A stretch of DNA of 64,000 nt from JAIEOG01 sp964611895 (GTDB lineage Bacteria > Bdellovibrionota > FAC87 > UBA2466), in the NCBI GenBank assembly GCA_964611895.1, contig CAZTDN010000016.1, positions 1-64,000 on the forward strand, written 5' to 3'. The translations under genes and the position numbers were made by a program. A model generated the notes under the pieces. That model was not told the origin of the DNA. It worked only from the letters and a program-made list of their open reading frames with translations, and searched no databases. Below, in pieces: positions 8,899 through 17,218 of the stretch; the stretch's first letter is position 1, and each line of letters opens with the position of its first letter.

Positions 8899-9666
8899 AT
8901 GTGGAATGGCAAACTAGTGAGCGTAGTTTTTCCCGCGTACAATGAGGCTCCTAACATTGAGCGGGCCGTTACAGATTTTCAATCCATAAGGCACACCGAT
9001 GGCACACCTGTAATCGATGAAATACTGGTAGTTGATAACAACTCGGTAGATGGGACGGGTGATCTGGCTTCTGAGGTCGGTGCCAGGGTGCTGATTGAGC
9101 CCAATCAAGGGTACGGAAATGCTCTTAAGTGTGGTCTGTCCAACGCGAGTGGCGATTTGATCATTTTATGCGAGCCTGACGGAACATTTGTTGCTCAAGA
9201 CACCCTGAAGTTCCTGGCCTACAGTGGTGATTTTGAGATGGTTTGTGGCACGCGAACCACCCGAGAGTTAATATGGGAAGAAGCGAACATGGGCTGGTTT
9301 CTAAGGATTGGCAACATGATCGTGGCAAAGGTCTTGGAGGTACTTTACGGGACCCCTTCTTTGTCGGATTGTGGTTGTACTTTCCGCCTTATCAGGCGAG
9401 ACGCAGTTCAGAAGATGCTTGCCGATCTTCATGTGGGTAAATCCCATTTTTTGCCGAATATGATTATCGCAGCAAGGTTCAATCGAGTATCGATGATAGA
9501 AATTCCTGTGTCCTATCGGGGGAGGGTAGGAGAGTCCAAGATTACTGGTAGCTTAAAGAACACCTGGAAAACAGGGTTAAGTATGATTTTTCTCATTCTA
9601 GTTTATTGGCCAAAGTTTATCGTGATTCGACTCTTTCCTAAGGCTCAAGCGACCGTCATCAACTAG
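8899..9666 (+). CDS. GT2 family glycosyltransferase (polyprenyl-phosphate type)
   Basis: 255 residues. The GT-A fold of family 2 is clear: VSVVFPAYNEAPNIERAV, EILVVDNNSVDGTGDLA, EPNQGYGNALKCGL and the metal-binding CEPDGTF. The closest functional group is dolichol-phosphate-mannose/undecaprenyl-phosphate-sugar synthases, which load a sugar on a lipid phosphate in the inner membrane; the C-terminus (LSMIFLILVYWPKFIVIRLF) holds one hydrophobic helix that could anchor it. It starts 10 bases after the methyltransferase stop. Such an enzyme would make the lipid-linked donor used by a GT-C enzyme like the one at 5337-7103, a sensible pairing. Confidence 0.87.
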   Translation: MWNGKLVSVVFPAYNEAPNIERAVTDFQSIRHTDGTPVIDEILVVDNNSVDGTGDLASEVGARVLIEPNQGYGNALKCGLSNASGDLIILCEPDGTFVAQDTLKFLAYSGDFEMVCGTRTTRELIWEEANMGWFLRIGNMIVAKVLEVLYGTPSLSDCGCTFRLIRRDAVQKMLADLHVGKSHFLPNMIIAARFNRVSMIEIPVSYRGRVGESKITGSLKNTWKTGLSMIFLILVYWPKFIVIRLFPKAQATVIN

Positions 9667-9789
9667 TCATCTTTGCCTGCTTTTAGGCGGAAGGCCCTCT
9701 TATGCTGAGCCAAAATACGGATGAGGGTTTCCGGAAAAATGCAAAAAGCTCCCAGTGACTCAAAACAGATCCACAACATTAATAGGTTT

Positions 9790-10965
9790 ATGCATCTATT
9801 GCTACTCTCTGCACTCCTTTGGATCCGGGTTTCCAGCGCGGCGTTTTTCTTAAAAGACACCGACTCCGTCGTTTTCCTGGGAGAGAGTGTGACCGCTCAG
9901 CACCTGTACACGAATTACGTCGAAATGTGGGCACTCACGCGTTTTCCCTCGTGGAAGTTGAAGTTTCGTAATGTCGGCATCAACGGAGATCGCGCTCCCA
10001 CAGCGGCTTCACGCTTTGTCAAAGACGTATCTTCCCTCAAGCCGACCGTCCTCACGGTCGCACTGGGGATGAACGACGGTCTCTATAAACCTTATGATCC
10101 CGCAACCTACTCGGATTTTGTCGACGGACTTAGGGATATCGCAAAAAAAGCTGAACGCGAGGGACTGCGGGTTGCGTGGATCACTCCAAACCCAGTAGAA
10201 AAAAAAGCCGATGGCGCAGCTTTAAAAGGCTACAACGAAACTTTGGAGAAATTTGGCGAGGGAATAAAAGACATCGCCCAGGAGAACGCCGCGCTATTCA
10301 TCGATCAATTTCACCCCTTTCTCGCCGCTTTAGATGCCGCCAGAATGGCAAACCCCAAAAATCGAATTGGAGGTGGTGACGAGGTTCACCCAGGACCACC
10401 CGGCCAAACACTCATGGCCTGGGCTATTTTGAAAGGCATGGACTTTCCTAAACTGGTCTCAGAGGTGGAAATCGATGCGGCCTCCCACAAAACCCTGCGT
10501 ACGAGCAATTGCACGGTTACCGGCCTCACCGCAATTAAAGGAGGCCTTCAGTTCGAACGCCTCGATGAAGCGATGCCCTATTTTCCCGCTGATGGCACAC
10601 CAATGCTTGCATGGGCCCCTGTTCGCGAAGAGCTGAACCTGTACACCCTCCAAGTGAAAGGCCTCGCCAAAGGCACCTACCAAATTCGGCTCGATGGCAC
10701 GGTGATCGCGACGTATTCACACGCCGACCTTTCCCGAGGCGTGGAATTGACTCGCGAAGCGCTATTGCGCGGACCGATTTACCGTCAGATTCAGGAAATC
10801 TGGTCTTACGTAGTTGAAAAGAATCGCTATTTTAAAGACACTATTTTTCGCAACCCCACAGTTTCCGATTCCGACAAAACCCTTCTCTTAGACTTGGAAG
10901 ACAAGCTGAATAAGTCCAGAACGCCCAAACCCTACAGAGTGGAAATCCTCGCTCTGTCCCCATAA
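9790..10965 (+). CDS. Exported SGNH/GDSL-family hydrolase
   Basis: 391 residues from the ATG at 9790, which opens directly on the signal peptide MHLLLLSALLWIRVSSA; the longer frame from 9721 would hide it. The four SGNH blocks are present: VVFLGESVT (nucleophile Ser33, with Glu in place of the usual Asp of GDS), NVGINGD (Gly63), VALGMNDG (Asn95) and GGDEVHPG (Asp197 and His200). Members are esterases or carbohydrate deacetylases acting in the envelope. A C-terminal extension of about 180 residues has no recognised domain. A truncated paralogue lies at 4472, across the glycan cassette. Confidence 0.85.
   Translation: MHLLLLSALLWIRVSSAAFFLKDTDSVVFLGESVTAQHLYTNYVEMWALTRFPSWKLKFRNVGINGDRAPTAASRFVKDVSSLKPTVLTVALGMNDGLYKPYDPATYSDFVDGLRDIAKKAEREGLRVAWITPNPVEKKADGAALKGYNETLEKFGEGIKDIAQENAALFIDQFHPFLAALDAARMANPKNRIGGGDEVHPGPPGQTLMAWAILKGMDFPKLVSEVEIDAASHKTLRTSNCTVTGLTAIKGGLQFERLDEAMPYFPADGTPMLAWAPVREELNLYTLQVKGLAKGTYQIRLDGTVIATYSHADLSRGVELTREALLRGPIYRQIQEIWSYVVEKNRYFKDTIFRNPTVSDSDKTLLLDLEDKLNKSRTPKPYRVEILALSP
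9802..9936 (+). repeat. 135-bp perfect direct repeat, right copy
   Basis: Identical to 4484-4618. This copy is inside the intact SGNH hydrolase gene; flanking homology on both sides carries substitutions. Confidence 0.85.
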
Positions 10966-10973
10966 CCCCACCC

Positions 10974-11000
10974 GGTACGCCGTTCCTAGTACCGCGTAAC
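10974..11000. repeat. Decayed GGTAC palindrome
   Basis: GGTACGC at 10974-10980 can pair imperfectly with GCGTAAC at 10994-11000, just after the SGNH hydrolase stop. Composition and position resemble a degraded copy of the palindromes at 11403 and 34792. It could act as a weak terminator. Confidence 0.35.
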
Positions 11001-11079
11001 ATCTGTTAACCTCATGCCCTACCGATGTTTGCGCCGCGGAGGCAGCCGTGCTTCCATGGGACATCACTTAGGAGGTTCT

Positions 11080-11394
11080 ATGAAGTTTCCCGTAATGATT
11101 GTCGGCCTTTTGGCCATCGCTCAAACCAGCTCTGCGGCGCTCTCGCCCTTTTATCAACGTACCCGAGAAATCAGCACTTTGATCGACACCACGGAAGTGA
11201 TCGAAGTTATCGAATCCAAACCCGCGGGCTCTAGTGGCGTCATTGATGCTATTTCGCTTCGTGGCGATGTGTACACATTGACTTCAGGACGATGCACTCT
11301 GGACGCCAAACGGGTATACGAGCCGCCAACACCCGGCATTGTAGGCCCGGTGAACTTCCACTTTGAAGTCGCCGCCAAAATGCGCTGCCGTTGA
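11080..11394 (+). CDS. Small exported protein of unknown function
   Basis: 104 residues from the ATG at 11080, 4 bases after GGAGG; the upstream extension to 11014 has no such site. Residues 1-19 are a signal peptide (MKFPVMIVGLLAIAQTSSA). The mature 85 residues are beta-rich, with two cysteines (SGRCTLDAKR and KMRCR) that may form a disulfide. A perfect palindrome follows 8 bases after the stop. No family is recognised. Confidence 0.7.
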   Translation: MKFPVMIVGLLAIAQTSSAALSPFYQRTREISTLIDTTEVIEVIESKPAGSSGVIDAISLRGDVYTLTSGRCTLDAKRVYEPPTPGIVGPVNFHFEVAAKMRCR

Positions 11395-11402
11395 TATCAG
11401 CA

Positions 11403-11440
11403 GGTACGCGGTACCTTTTGTCCAAAAGGTACCGCGTACC
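11403..11440. repeat. Perfect 18-bp-arm palindrome (GGTAC family)
   Basis: Arm GGTACGCGGTACCTTTTG at 11403-11420 pairs perfectly with 11423-11440 across the two-base centre TC. The element at 34792-34829 is the same except for one base in the centre. It lies 8 bases beyond a stop codon, so it could stop transcription, but no T-run follows either arm. A short outer pair GCAGGTA/TACCTGC flanks it. Confidence 0.85.
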
Positions 11441-11486
11441 GAACTACCTGCCTGGTTATTTCGGCAAAAGTGCGTAAAATACTCCT

Positions 11487-11816
11487 GTGGGTTTAGCCAA
11501 AAACTTCTTCAGCTCTGTTCAGGTGGCGATTCTCCTGTGGGTCGCTTTTTGCACCGTAAGCCCCATCTGCCTTGCCGCACCGCCCCAAGCGGAAATCGAA
11601 TGCGAAGCCGGATACAGCCCCGTTAGCACCACAGCATCCGTCGAACGAAAAGCCGTTCACTCAACACCATCCAAATCCCACCTCACAAAACGTGGCTCCT
11701 TTGCAAACTGCCTCCCCGCGCCCGTGCCCCCCAGACTTGTTTTCTTTTCTTGCCCCTCGTGGAAGGTCGGGATTTTTTCTCGACTTTTTGCCAGCCTGCC
11801 ATTTCCCCAGACCTAA
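11487..11816 (+). CDS. Possible small exported protein
   Basis: The 490 bases between the small exported gene and the SulP gene hold one candidate: 109 codons from GTG with a plausible signal peptide (VAILLWVAFCTVSPICLA) followed by APPQAEIECEAG. The later part is low in recognisable structure, and another frame is open from 11572 to 11844, so a frameshift or chance is possible. No ribosome binding site is strong. Apart from the palindrome at 11403 nothing else was seen here. Confidence 0.35.
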   Translation: MGLAKNFFSSVQVAILLWVAFCTVSPICLAAPPQAEIECEAGYSPVSTTASVERKAVHSTPSKSHLTKRGSFANCLPAPVPPRLVFFSCPSWKVGIFSRLFASLPFPQT

Positions 11817-11880
11817 AACCAACCGCAGTCCTGTTGTGTATTGATTCTAATGGCCCACACCCAATGGAAGGATTTGTACC

Positions 11881-14121
11881 ATGAACCCAGCCCGCGCCAC
11901 TTTATCGATTGGAAAACTCTTTCGCACCGCTCGTTGGAATTTAGGACTCCCCGATCTTGCCCAAGAATGGAAGTCTCTGCTCACGACAAAGTACCTCAGA
12001 GAAGACCTCACCGCGGGTGCCGTCGTGGCATGCATCGCACTTCCACTCTCTTTTGCTGTGGCAATCGCCTCCGACATGAGCCCCGCCACCGGGCTACTCA
12101 GCGCTATCGTCGGTGGAATCGTCTGTTCCCTTGTAGGGGGCGTCCCACTCTCCGTCTGCGGCCCCACAGCCGCGATGTCCATCCTCATTGCCTCTAGCGT
12201 GGAACGGTTCGGGATCAACGGCGTCATTCTCATCACGCTCATTGCAGGTTTTTTTCAACTGCTTACGGGTTTTTTCGGTTTCGGAAAACTCGTCCGCTTA
12301 GTCCCTGCACCCGTGGTTACCGGCTTTACGGCAGGCATCGGCATTATCATCCTCATCGGGCAAATGCCGCGCGCATTAGGACTGCCCCCTCCACCCCAGG
12401 CGCATATCATCGAAGTCATTCGCCACCTCAAAAGTTATATCCACGGCATGCACCCCATGGTGTTCATTCTCACCATGATCTCGATTTGGATCATGGTGCG
12501 CATGCCTAAAACTCTACCCAAACTACCGGCCCCACTCTTTGCAGTCGTCGTCCCCACTTTGCTGTCGTTGGTAGTCGGGATCGATGTCCCTACCGTGGGA
12601 GAAATCCCGCGTACTCTCCCCTTGCCTAAACTCCCCCATTTTTATGCCGACTGGCCAGCACTCATCACGACCGCTCTAATGGTTTACGCATTCGCCTCTC
12701 TAGAAACACTTCTGTCAGCCAGCGCAGTCGATCGCCTTTCCAAACCTGAGAAAAAGTACAACCCGGATCAAGAACTCATTGGCCAAGGCTTTGGACAGAT
12801 GGCCGTCTCGCTTTTTGGAGGCATGCCAGTCACAGGCGTCATCGCACGCTCCGCGCTGAACGTGCATGCAGGAGCTAAAACACGCCGTTCCAGTCTTTTT
12901 CATTCCTTGTTCTTATTAGCTGCGGTTTTTTTGCTTAACCCTATCATTGCGAAAATTCCCATCGCAGCGTTGGCCGGGGTGCTTTTGGCCGTGGCAGCCA
13001 ATATGGTCCAGCTTCGAGACGTCCAGCATTTTTGGCAAAGCTCCAAGTCCGATGCCATTGTTTACTTCGTCACCCTGGTCGGTGTCGTATTCGCGGATCT
13101 TCTCGCCGGTGTGCAGGCCGGCATTTTGGTCGCCGTGCTCATCGCTTTTTTGCGCTTGAGCAAAACCCGACTATTTGTCTACTCACAAGACGAGACCGCG
13201 CCGTTTCGTTTCACTCTGCAAGGACCTCTCTCTTTCTTGTCCATAGGCACCATCGACTTGATGCGAGAAAAACTCAGTGGCCTAAACCCCAATCGAGGTG
13301 TTGTGATCGATCTGACCCAGGTGGACTCCATCGACTCCACCGCCGGAAGAAGCCTGCTCGACCTCGCCCAATTCATCCGTGGCCGAGGGTCTCAGTTTGC
13401 GCTTAAGGGACTAGCTAAAGACCTAGAACCCACGCTTATCTCCTTGGCAGATCCCATTTTTGTAAAAAGCCTTTTGATCCACTCCGAGAGTCAGCTCCAA
13501 AATCTCTTTAAGCGAACTTCAGGGAGCCTTGCCCAAAATCGCCTGGTGGTCGGAGTCGGGCGATTCCGAATGGAAGTCCAAGAACATTACGAAGAAATGT
13601 TCGAGGAACTCGCCGCCGGTCAAAAACCTCACACCTTATTTATCACTTGCGCTGACAGCCGCATTTTGCCCAACTTGATCACCGACACAGCACCTGGTGA
13701 AATGCTCACCATTCGAAACGTGGGAAACCACATCCCCAGATACGGAGAGGACGAAACTCCCGCAGAAGGCGCGGCATTGGAGTTCGCGGTAGGAATATTG
13801 GGCATACGCAATATCGTTGTCTGCGGCCATTCCAAATGTGGCGCCATGGAAGCCAGTCTAAAGCAAGACAGCTACTCCGAGTTTCCCAGCATGAAGGCAT
13901 GGATAGACAACATCCGCCTAGGTTTGACAGATCACAAAGGAGGGCCGGAGGACGCCTCCAAACGCAACGTTTGCAACCAACTCGAGCATTTGGTGTCGTA
14001 TCCGGCGATCAAAAAAGCATTGGCAGATGGACTCAAAATCTCCGGGTGGTACTACGACGTTGCCACCGCCGAAGTGCTTCAGTGGAGCCCCGAGCACAAA
14101 GTCTTTAAGCCCTTGAACTGA
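11881..14121 (+). CDS. SulP anion transporter fused to beta-carbonic anhydrase
   Basis: 746 residues. Residues about 35-430 are a SulP permease with 10-14 membrane segments (LREDLTAGAVVACIALPLSF, VCGPTAAMSILI). A STAS domain follows at about 440-540 (VVIDLTQVDSIDSTAGRSLL). The last 190 residues are a beta-carbonic anhydrase: Cys590, Asp592 and Arg594 in CADSR, then His650 and Cys653 in GHSKCGAM, giving the Cys-His-Cys zinc site and Asp/Arg pair. SulP-carbonic anhydrase fusions are known and are thought to take up bicarbonate or exchange it with another anion. GGAAGGA about 9 bases upstream supports the ATG. The gene appears monocistronic. Confidence 0.92.
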   Translation: MNPARATLSIGKLFRTARWNLGLPDLAQEWKSLLTTKYLREDLTAGAVVACIALPLSFAVAIASDMSPATGLLSAIVGGIVCSLVGGVPLSVCGPTAAMSILIASSVERFGINGVILITLIAGFFQLLTGFFGFGKLVRLVPAPVVTGFTAGIGIIILIGQMPRALGLPPPPQAHIIEVIRHLKSYIHGMHPMVFILTMISIWIMVRMPKTLPKLPAPLFAVVVPTLLSLVVGIDVPTVGEIPRTLPLPKLPHFYADWPALITTALMVYAFASLETLLSASAVDRLSKPEKKYNPDQELIGQGFGQMAVSLFGGMPVTGVIARSALNVHAGAKTRRSSLFHSLFLLAAVFLLNPIIAKIPIAALAGVLLAVAANMVQLRDVQHFWQSSKSDAIVYFVTLVGVVFADLLAGVQAGILVAVLIAFLRLSKTRLFVYSQDETAPFRFTLQGPLSFLSIGTIDLMREKLSGLNPNRGVVIDLTQVDSIDSTAGRSLLDLAQFIRGRGSQFALKGLAKDLEPTLISLADPIFVKSLLIHSESQLQNLFKRTSGSLAQNRLVVGVGRFRMEVQEHYEEMFEELAAGQKPHTLFITCADSRILPNLITDTAPGEMLTIRNVGNHIPRYGEDETPAEGAALEFAVGILGIRNIVVCGHSKCGAMEASLKQDSYSEFPSMKAWIDNIRLGLTDHKGGPEDASKRNVCNQLEHLVSYPAIKKALADGLKISGWYYDVATAEVLQWSPEHKVFKPLN

Positions 14122-14254
14122 AGAAGCCCTGGCGGCGCATTTTGTCCCTGCCGTTCAAAAACTAGACACTTGTTTGAGAAGTTTGGGCTGGCCAAAGGTG
14201 GAATGGAGCGTGCATTGCACTCCCTAGGGCCCGCGTGTGCCCCGTGGAGACACT

Positions 14255-15286
14255 GTGTTCAAGCTCAACCAAATAACCGCCCTCGCAAATCGATTTGCCC
14301 AAAGAGCGCTGCAGAACCGCCGCCTCTTGGGGGAATCCCTGACTCTCTTGGGAGAAATGCTCCTTCACACCAAAGGGTTTCGGTGGCGCAGCGATTTTTT
14401 TCGCAAAGGGGCGGGTGTCGATGCGAATCGCACTCAAGAAATCATCGATGCCGTGTTTTATGAACGCGAAGCTCGAAAGGAAATCAAACGCGCAATCGAC
14501 CGACTCGGAGGACCTGGCGGGAATGCATTTTGGGATTTGTACCTACGGCGATCTGTCCCGTCGGTTTTGGGTTTTAGCGAAGAATACGCAAGCCTCATTC
14601 AGCTTGTGCACAGCGCGCTTCCCGAAGATGGGACTATACTCGACTGGAACTGCAGCACGGGCCAGCTCGGAGCTGCTCTGGCACTCGCCGCTGAGAAACG
14701 TACCCTCTTTTTCGCAGACTCCAATCCGCGTGCCATCATCGCGGCAAAACGGCTGCTGAAGTCCTTCTTCCCCAATGGGAACTCTCATATTGCCAAGAAC
14801 ACCTTCCCTGGCTCCGACGAACTAAAACGCAAGCAGTTCCAGGGCGCAATAGTGAGCAACGTGCTCTTTCTACTCGAAAATGACGCCCAGAAGATAGAAT
14901 ACCTCACCCAAGCCGGGGCGGTTCTACCGGTGGGCAGCCCCCTGGTCTTGGTAGAGCCCAAGCCAATGCTGCAAAAGCAAAGCGTGCTCCGGCTATGGTT
15001 GAACCGGTTGGCCAATAGCGCCGCTCGACAGTACTCCCCCGGCAGCGAATTTGACTTTGCGATGTATGCCGAAGTGCAACGCCGAATGTTTCACTCGGTC
15101 ACTGGCTCGCTATCAACCACAAAACAATTAGTTGAGATCAGTAGACAGGCTGGATTTGAAGTAACGTTAGTGAGAGATGTTCTGCATGGGCACTACAATG
15201 CATTGCTACTCAGAAAACTCCCTGCGCCCAAGAAAGCCGAAAAAGAAATCGTTATCCGCTACCACGACGAGCCCTACCCCGAGTAA
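14255..15286 (+). CDS. Methyltransferase-like protein
   Basis: 343 residues from GTG at 14255, 5 bases after GGAG; a GTG at 14237 lacks such a site. About 110 helical residues lead a Rossmann-like region: TILDWNCSTGQLGAALALA is a motif-I-like SAM site (Trp and Asn where Gly/Cys are usual), then LFFADSNPRAIIAAKRLL, and GAIVSNVLFLLEN with PVGSPLVLVEPKP in the motif IV-VI region. It looks like a class I methyltransferase related to ribosomal small-subunit Rsm22-like enzymes, but that is a guess from layout. Its last 13 bases overlap the convergent HlyIII gene. Confidence 0.6.
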   Translation: MFKLNQITALANRFAQRALQNRRLLGESLTLLGEMLLHTKGFRWRSDFFRKGAGVDANRTQEIIDAVFYEREARKEIKRAIDRLGGPGGNAFWDLYLRRSVPSVLGFSEEYASLIQLVHSALPEDGTILDWNCSTGQLGAALALAAEKRTLFFADSNPRAIIAAKRLLKSFFPNGNSHIAKNTFPGSDELKRKQFQGAIVSNVLFLLENDAQKIEYLTQAGAVLPVGSPLVLVEPKPMLQKQSVLRLWLNRLANSAARQYSPGSEFDFAMYAEVQRRMFHSVTGSLSTTKQLVEISRQAGFEVTLVRDVLHGHYNALLLRKLPAPKKAEKEIVIRYHDEPYPE

Positions 15287-15987
15287 CCGTTCAGATAAAA
15301 CGATAATATCAAGAAGTAATGGCAGCTGGCCCCCAGGAGTACGAGCAAATGCCACAGCTCGTGCGCCCCAATGAACCCTTCGAAAAGTTTGGGCCTCTCT
15401 GTCGCGTAAACAATCGCACCCACGGAATAAGCTAAGCCGCCGACCACGAGCAAACCTAGCTTGGCCCAAGACAGGGCATAGAACACATCACTAATACGTA
15501 TAATGATGGTCCAGCCCATTAAAACAAAAACACTTGTGTAAACGGCTCGGTGTTGCAAAAACTCCGGCAACATTGGCTTTAACCATGTGTACAAAATGCC
15601 CACAATCGCGATTGCCCAAATGAGGACGATGAGTGGAATGCGCCAGGGCGCAGAAACCGCGGCTAGAATAAAAGGCGTATAGGTCCCTGCGATAAAAAGG
15701 TAGATGCTAAAATGATCGAGACGGTTGAGCTGGAGCGCTAAATCCTCTGAAATATCAAACCCGTCTCCCAAGAAATGGTAAATAGAACTCGCGGTGAAGA
15801 CGAGAACCCCGGTTACCAAGAAAGCGGCAGACGCCCAAAAATGGTGCACTCCCGCGCGGTAAGCGAGCGGCAACATGTACAGAGCGCCAAGCAGCATCAG
15901 CAAACTCCCCGCAGTATGGAGCTGAGCAGCGACTGTCCGTTTAAGAAATGTAGTTAGGGTGTGATCCGATCTCAGTCGAACATTCAT
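15274..15987 (-). CDS. HlyIII/PAQR family membrane protein
   Basis: 237 residues with seven membrane segments. Family motifs are present: SSIYHFL (S-x3-H), LDHFSIYLFIAGTYTPF (D-H with the membrane-embedded metal site) and IGAHELWHLLVLLG (H-x3-H). The three His plus Asp/Ser make the zinc site of the PAQR/HlyIII fold. Some members were named haemolysin III, but in most bacteria the role is a membrane lipid or ion homeostasis function that remains open. Single gene, overlapping its convergent neighbour. Confidence 0.9.
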   Translation of the reverse strand: MNVRLRSDHTLTTFLKRTVAAQLHTAGSLLMLLGALYMLPLAYRAGVHHFWASAAFLVTGVLVFTASSIYHFLGDGFDISEDLALQLNRLDHFSIYLFIAGTYTPFILAAVSAPWRIPLIVLIWAIAIVGILYTWLKPMLPEFLQHRAVYTSVFVLMGWTIIIRISDVFYALSWAKLGLLVVGGLAYSVGAIVYATERPKLFEGFIGAHELWHLLVLLGASCHYFLILSFYLNGYSG

Positions 15988-16010
15988 AGAACATCATCAA
16001 AGATACCACC

Positions 16011-17096
16011 TCACTGAAGCCAAGGATACTGGCCCGCGGAACTAGACCAAATGCTTACGAAATTCCATGCCGAAAAATTCGAAGGCGTTTTCATTGCAGT
16101 AGAATTCAATCCCGTTCCCGCTGCGCTCGTCGATAAACCGCTGTTTTCAGTGTCCCAGAATGAATGGATCACAGTCGTACCAGACACTTCATTGAAACCC
16201 ACCATACCGCCTATATATGCGCCGCTCCCGGACACCGCGCCAATCGAATAACTTGTTTGAATAGTTTTCAAATTCTTGCCAACCAAACCACCAGCGATGG
16301 CATGCCCTTGAACGGAGCTCCAGGAGTAACTATCGCTCACCGTGAGCAGATTTGTCCCCGCTATTCCCCCCGCCCCTAGGTTCAAAGTCGATCCGGTAGC
16401 CACGACGCTTCCCTTGGACCAAGAACGGGTAATGGTACCTTGGTTGTATCCGACCAAACCACCCACAGAGTCCTGCGCGGAAACCTGGGCATCCGATGAA
16501 CTATCTCGCACCGTACCGCGATTAATCCCCGCGATGGGCCCGACAAATTTGGACTGAATCATCGCGGACGCCAAAACGCCATCCACATGGCAGTTGTCGA
16601 TCAGCGCTCCATTTTCGTTCAGACCCACGAGGACGCTCCCCTGACTCGTCGCAGACAGAGTGATGTGTGTGTTTTCAATAGAAAGGTTTTTGATCGTCCC
16701 AAAGGAGATCTGGATCAAGGGGGTAGAAGAAATCCAGTTTTGCAACGCGTAGCCCCCGCCATCCAACACACCGCGAAACTGGTCGACCATGGGCACAAAA
16801 CTTTCGCCTGCCAGATCGATATCACTGGTCAATACAAAGGCGCTGCTCCAAAGAGCATTGCGCCCCACAAAGGCCCGCAATTCGCACACAGAACCGATCT
16901 GATAAGGGTCGGAGAGGCTTCCACTTCCGCCAGAGAAGTCACACCCTGGTTCGCCACCCTGATTGGCGAGTGGAGGCGATGCCCCCGGATCACCTGGAGC
17001 AGTCCCAGACTGTGCGCAAGAAATCACTCCGACGACCGCCAAGCCATAAATGGCAAGGCAAAGCCGTCGGGATATGTCGAAGCGTCCATGCTTCAT
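16011..17096 (-). CDS. Lipoprotein with GLUG-type beta-helix repeats
   Basis: 361 residues. The N-terminus ends in a lipobox (VVGVISC), so it should be a lipid-anchored envelope protein. From about residue 55 (GSGSLSDPYQIGSVCELRAF, as in GLUG proteins) it has repeated GGLVGYNQGTI / GGIAGTNLLTV / GGLVGKNLKTI / GGMVGFNEVSG units of about 25-30 residues, the GLUG repeat predicted to form a right-handed beta-helix. The end (HSFWDTENSGLSTSAAGTG) is also typical of the family. GLUG proteins are surface adhesins or matrix proteins elsewhere; role here is inferred. The next gene upstream on the same strand is another repeat-rich lipoprotein. Confidence 0.85.
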   Translation of the reverse strand: MKHGRFDISRRLCLAIYGLAVVGVISCAQSGTAPGDPGASPPLANQGGEPGCDFSGGSGSLSDPYQIGSVCELRAFVGRNALWSSAFVLTSDIDLAGESFVPMVDQFRGVLDGGGYALQNWISSTPLIQISFGTIKNLSIENTHITLSATSQGSVLVGLNENGALIDNCHVDGVLASAMIQSKFVGPIAGINRGTVRDSSSDAQVSAQDSVGGLVGYNQGTITRSWSKGSVVATGSTLNLGAGGIAGTNLLTVSDSYSWSSVQGHAIAGGLVGKNLKTIQTSYSIGAVSGSGAYIGGMVGFNEVSGTTVIHSFWDTENSGLSTSAAGTGLNSTAMKTPSNFSAWNFVSIWSSSAGQYPWLQ

Positions 17097-17218
17097 ACCT
17101 TTAGAATAAAGGCCAACTATGAGGGGAATAGCGATTCCTGAAGACTGGCCATCAGCACAGTTCTTCAGCCTTCAGGCACGACACAATTACAACACATTCA
17201 CCGCGAGACCAGCGCAGA

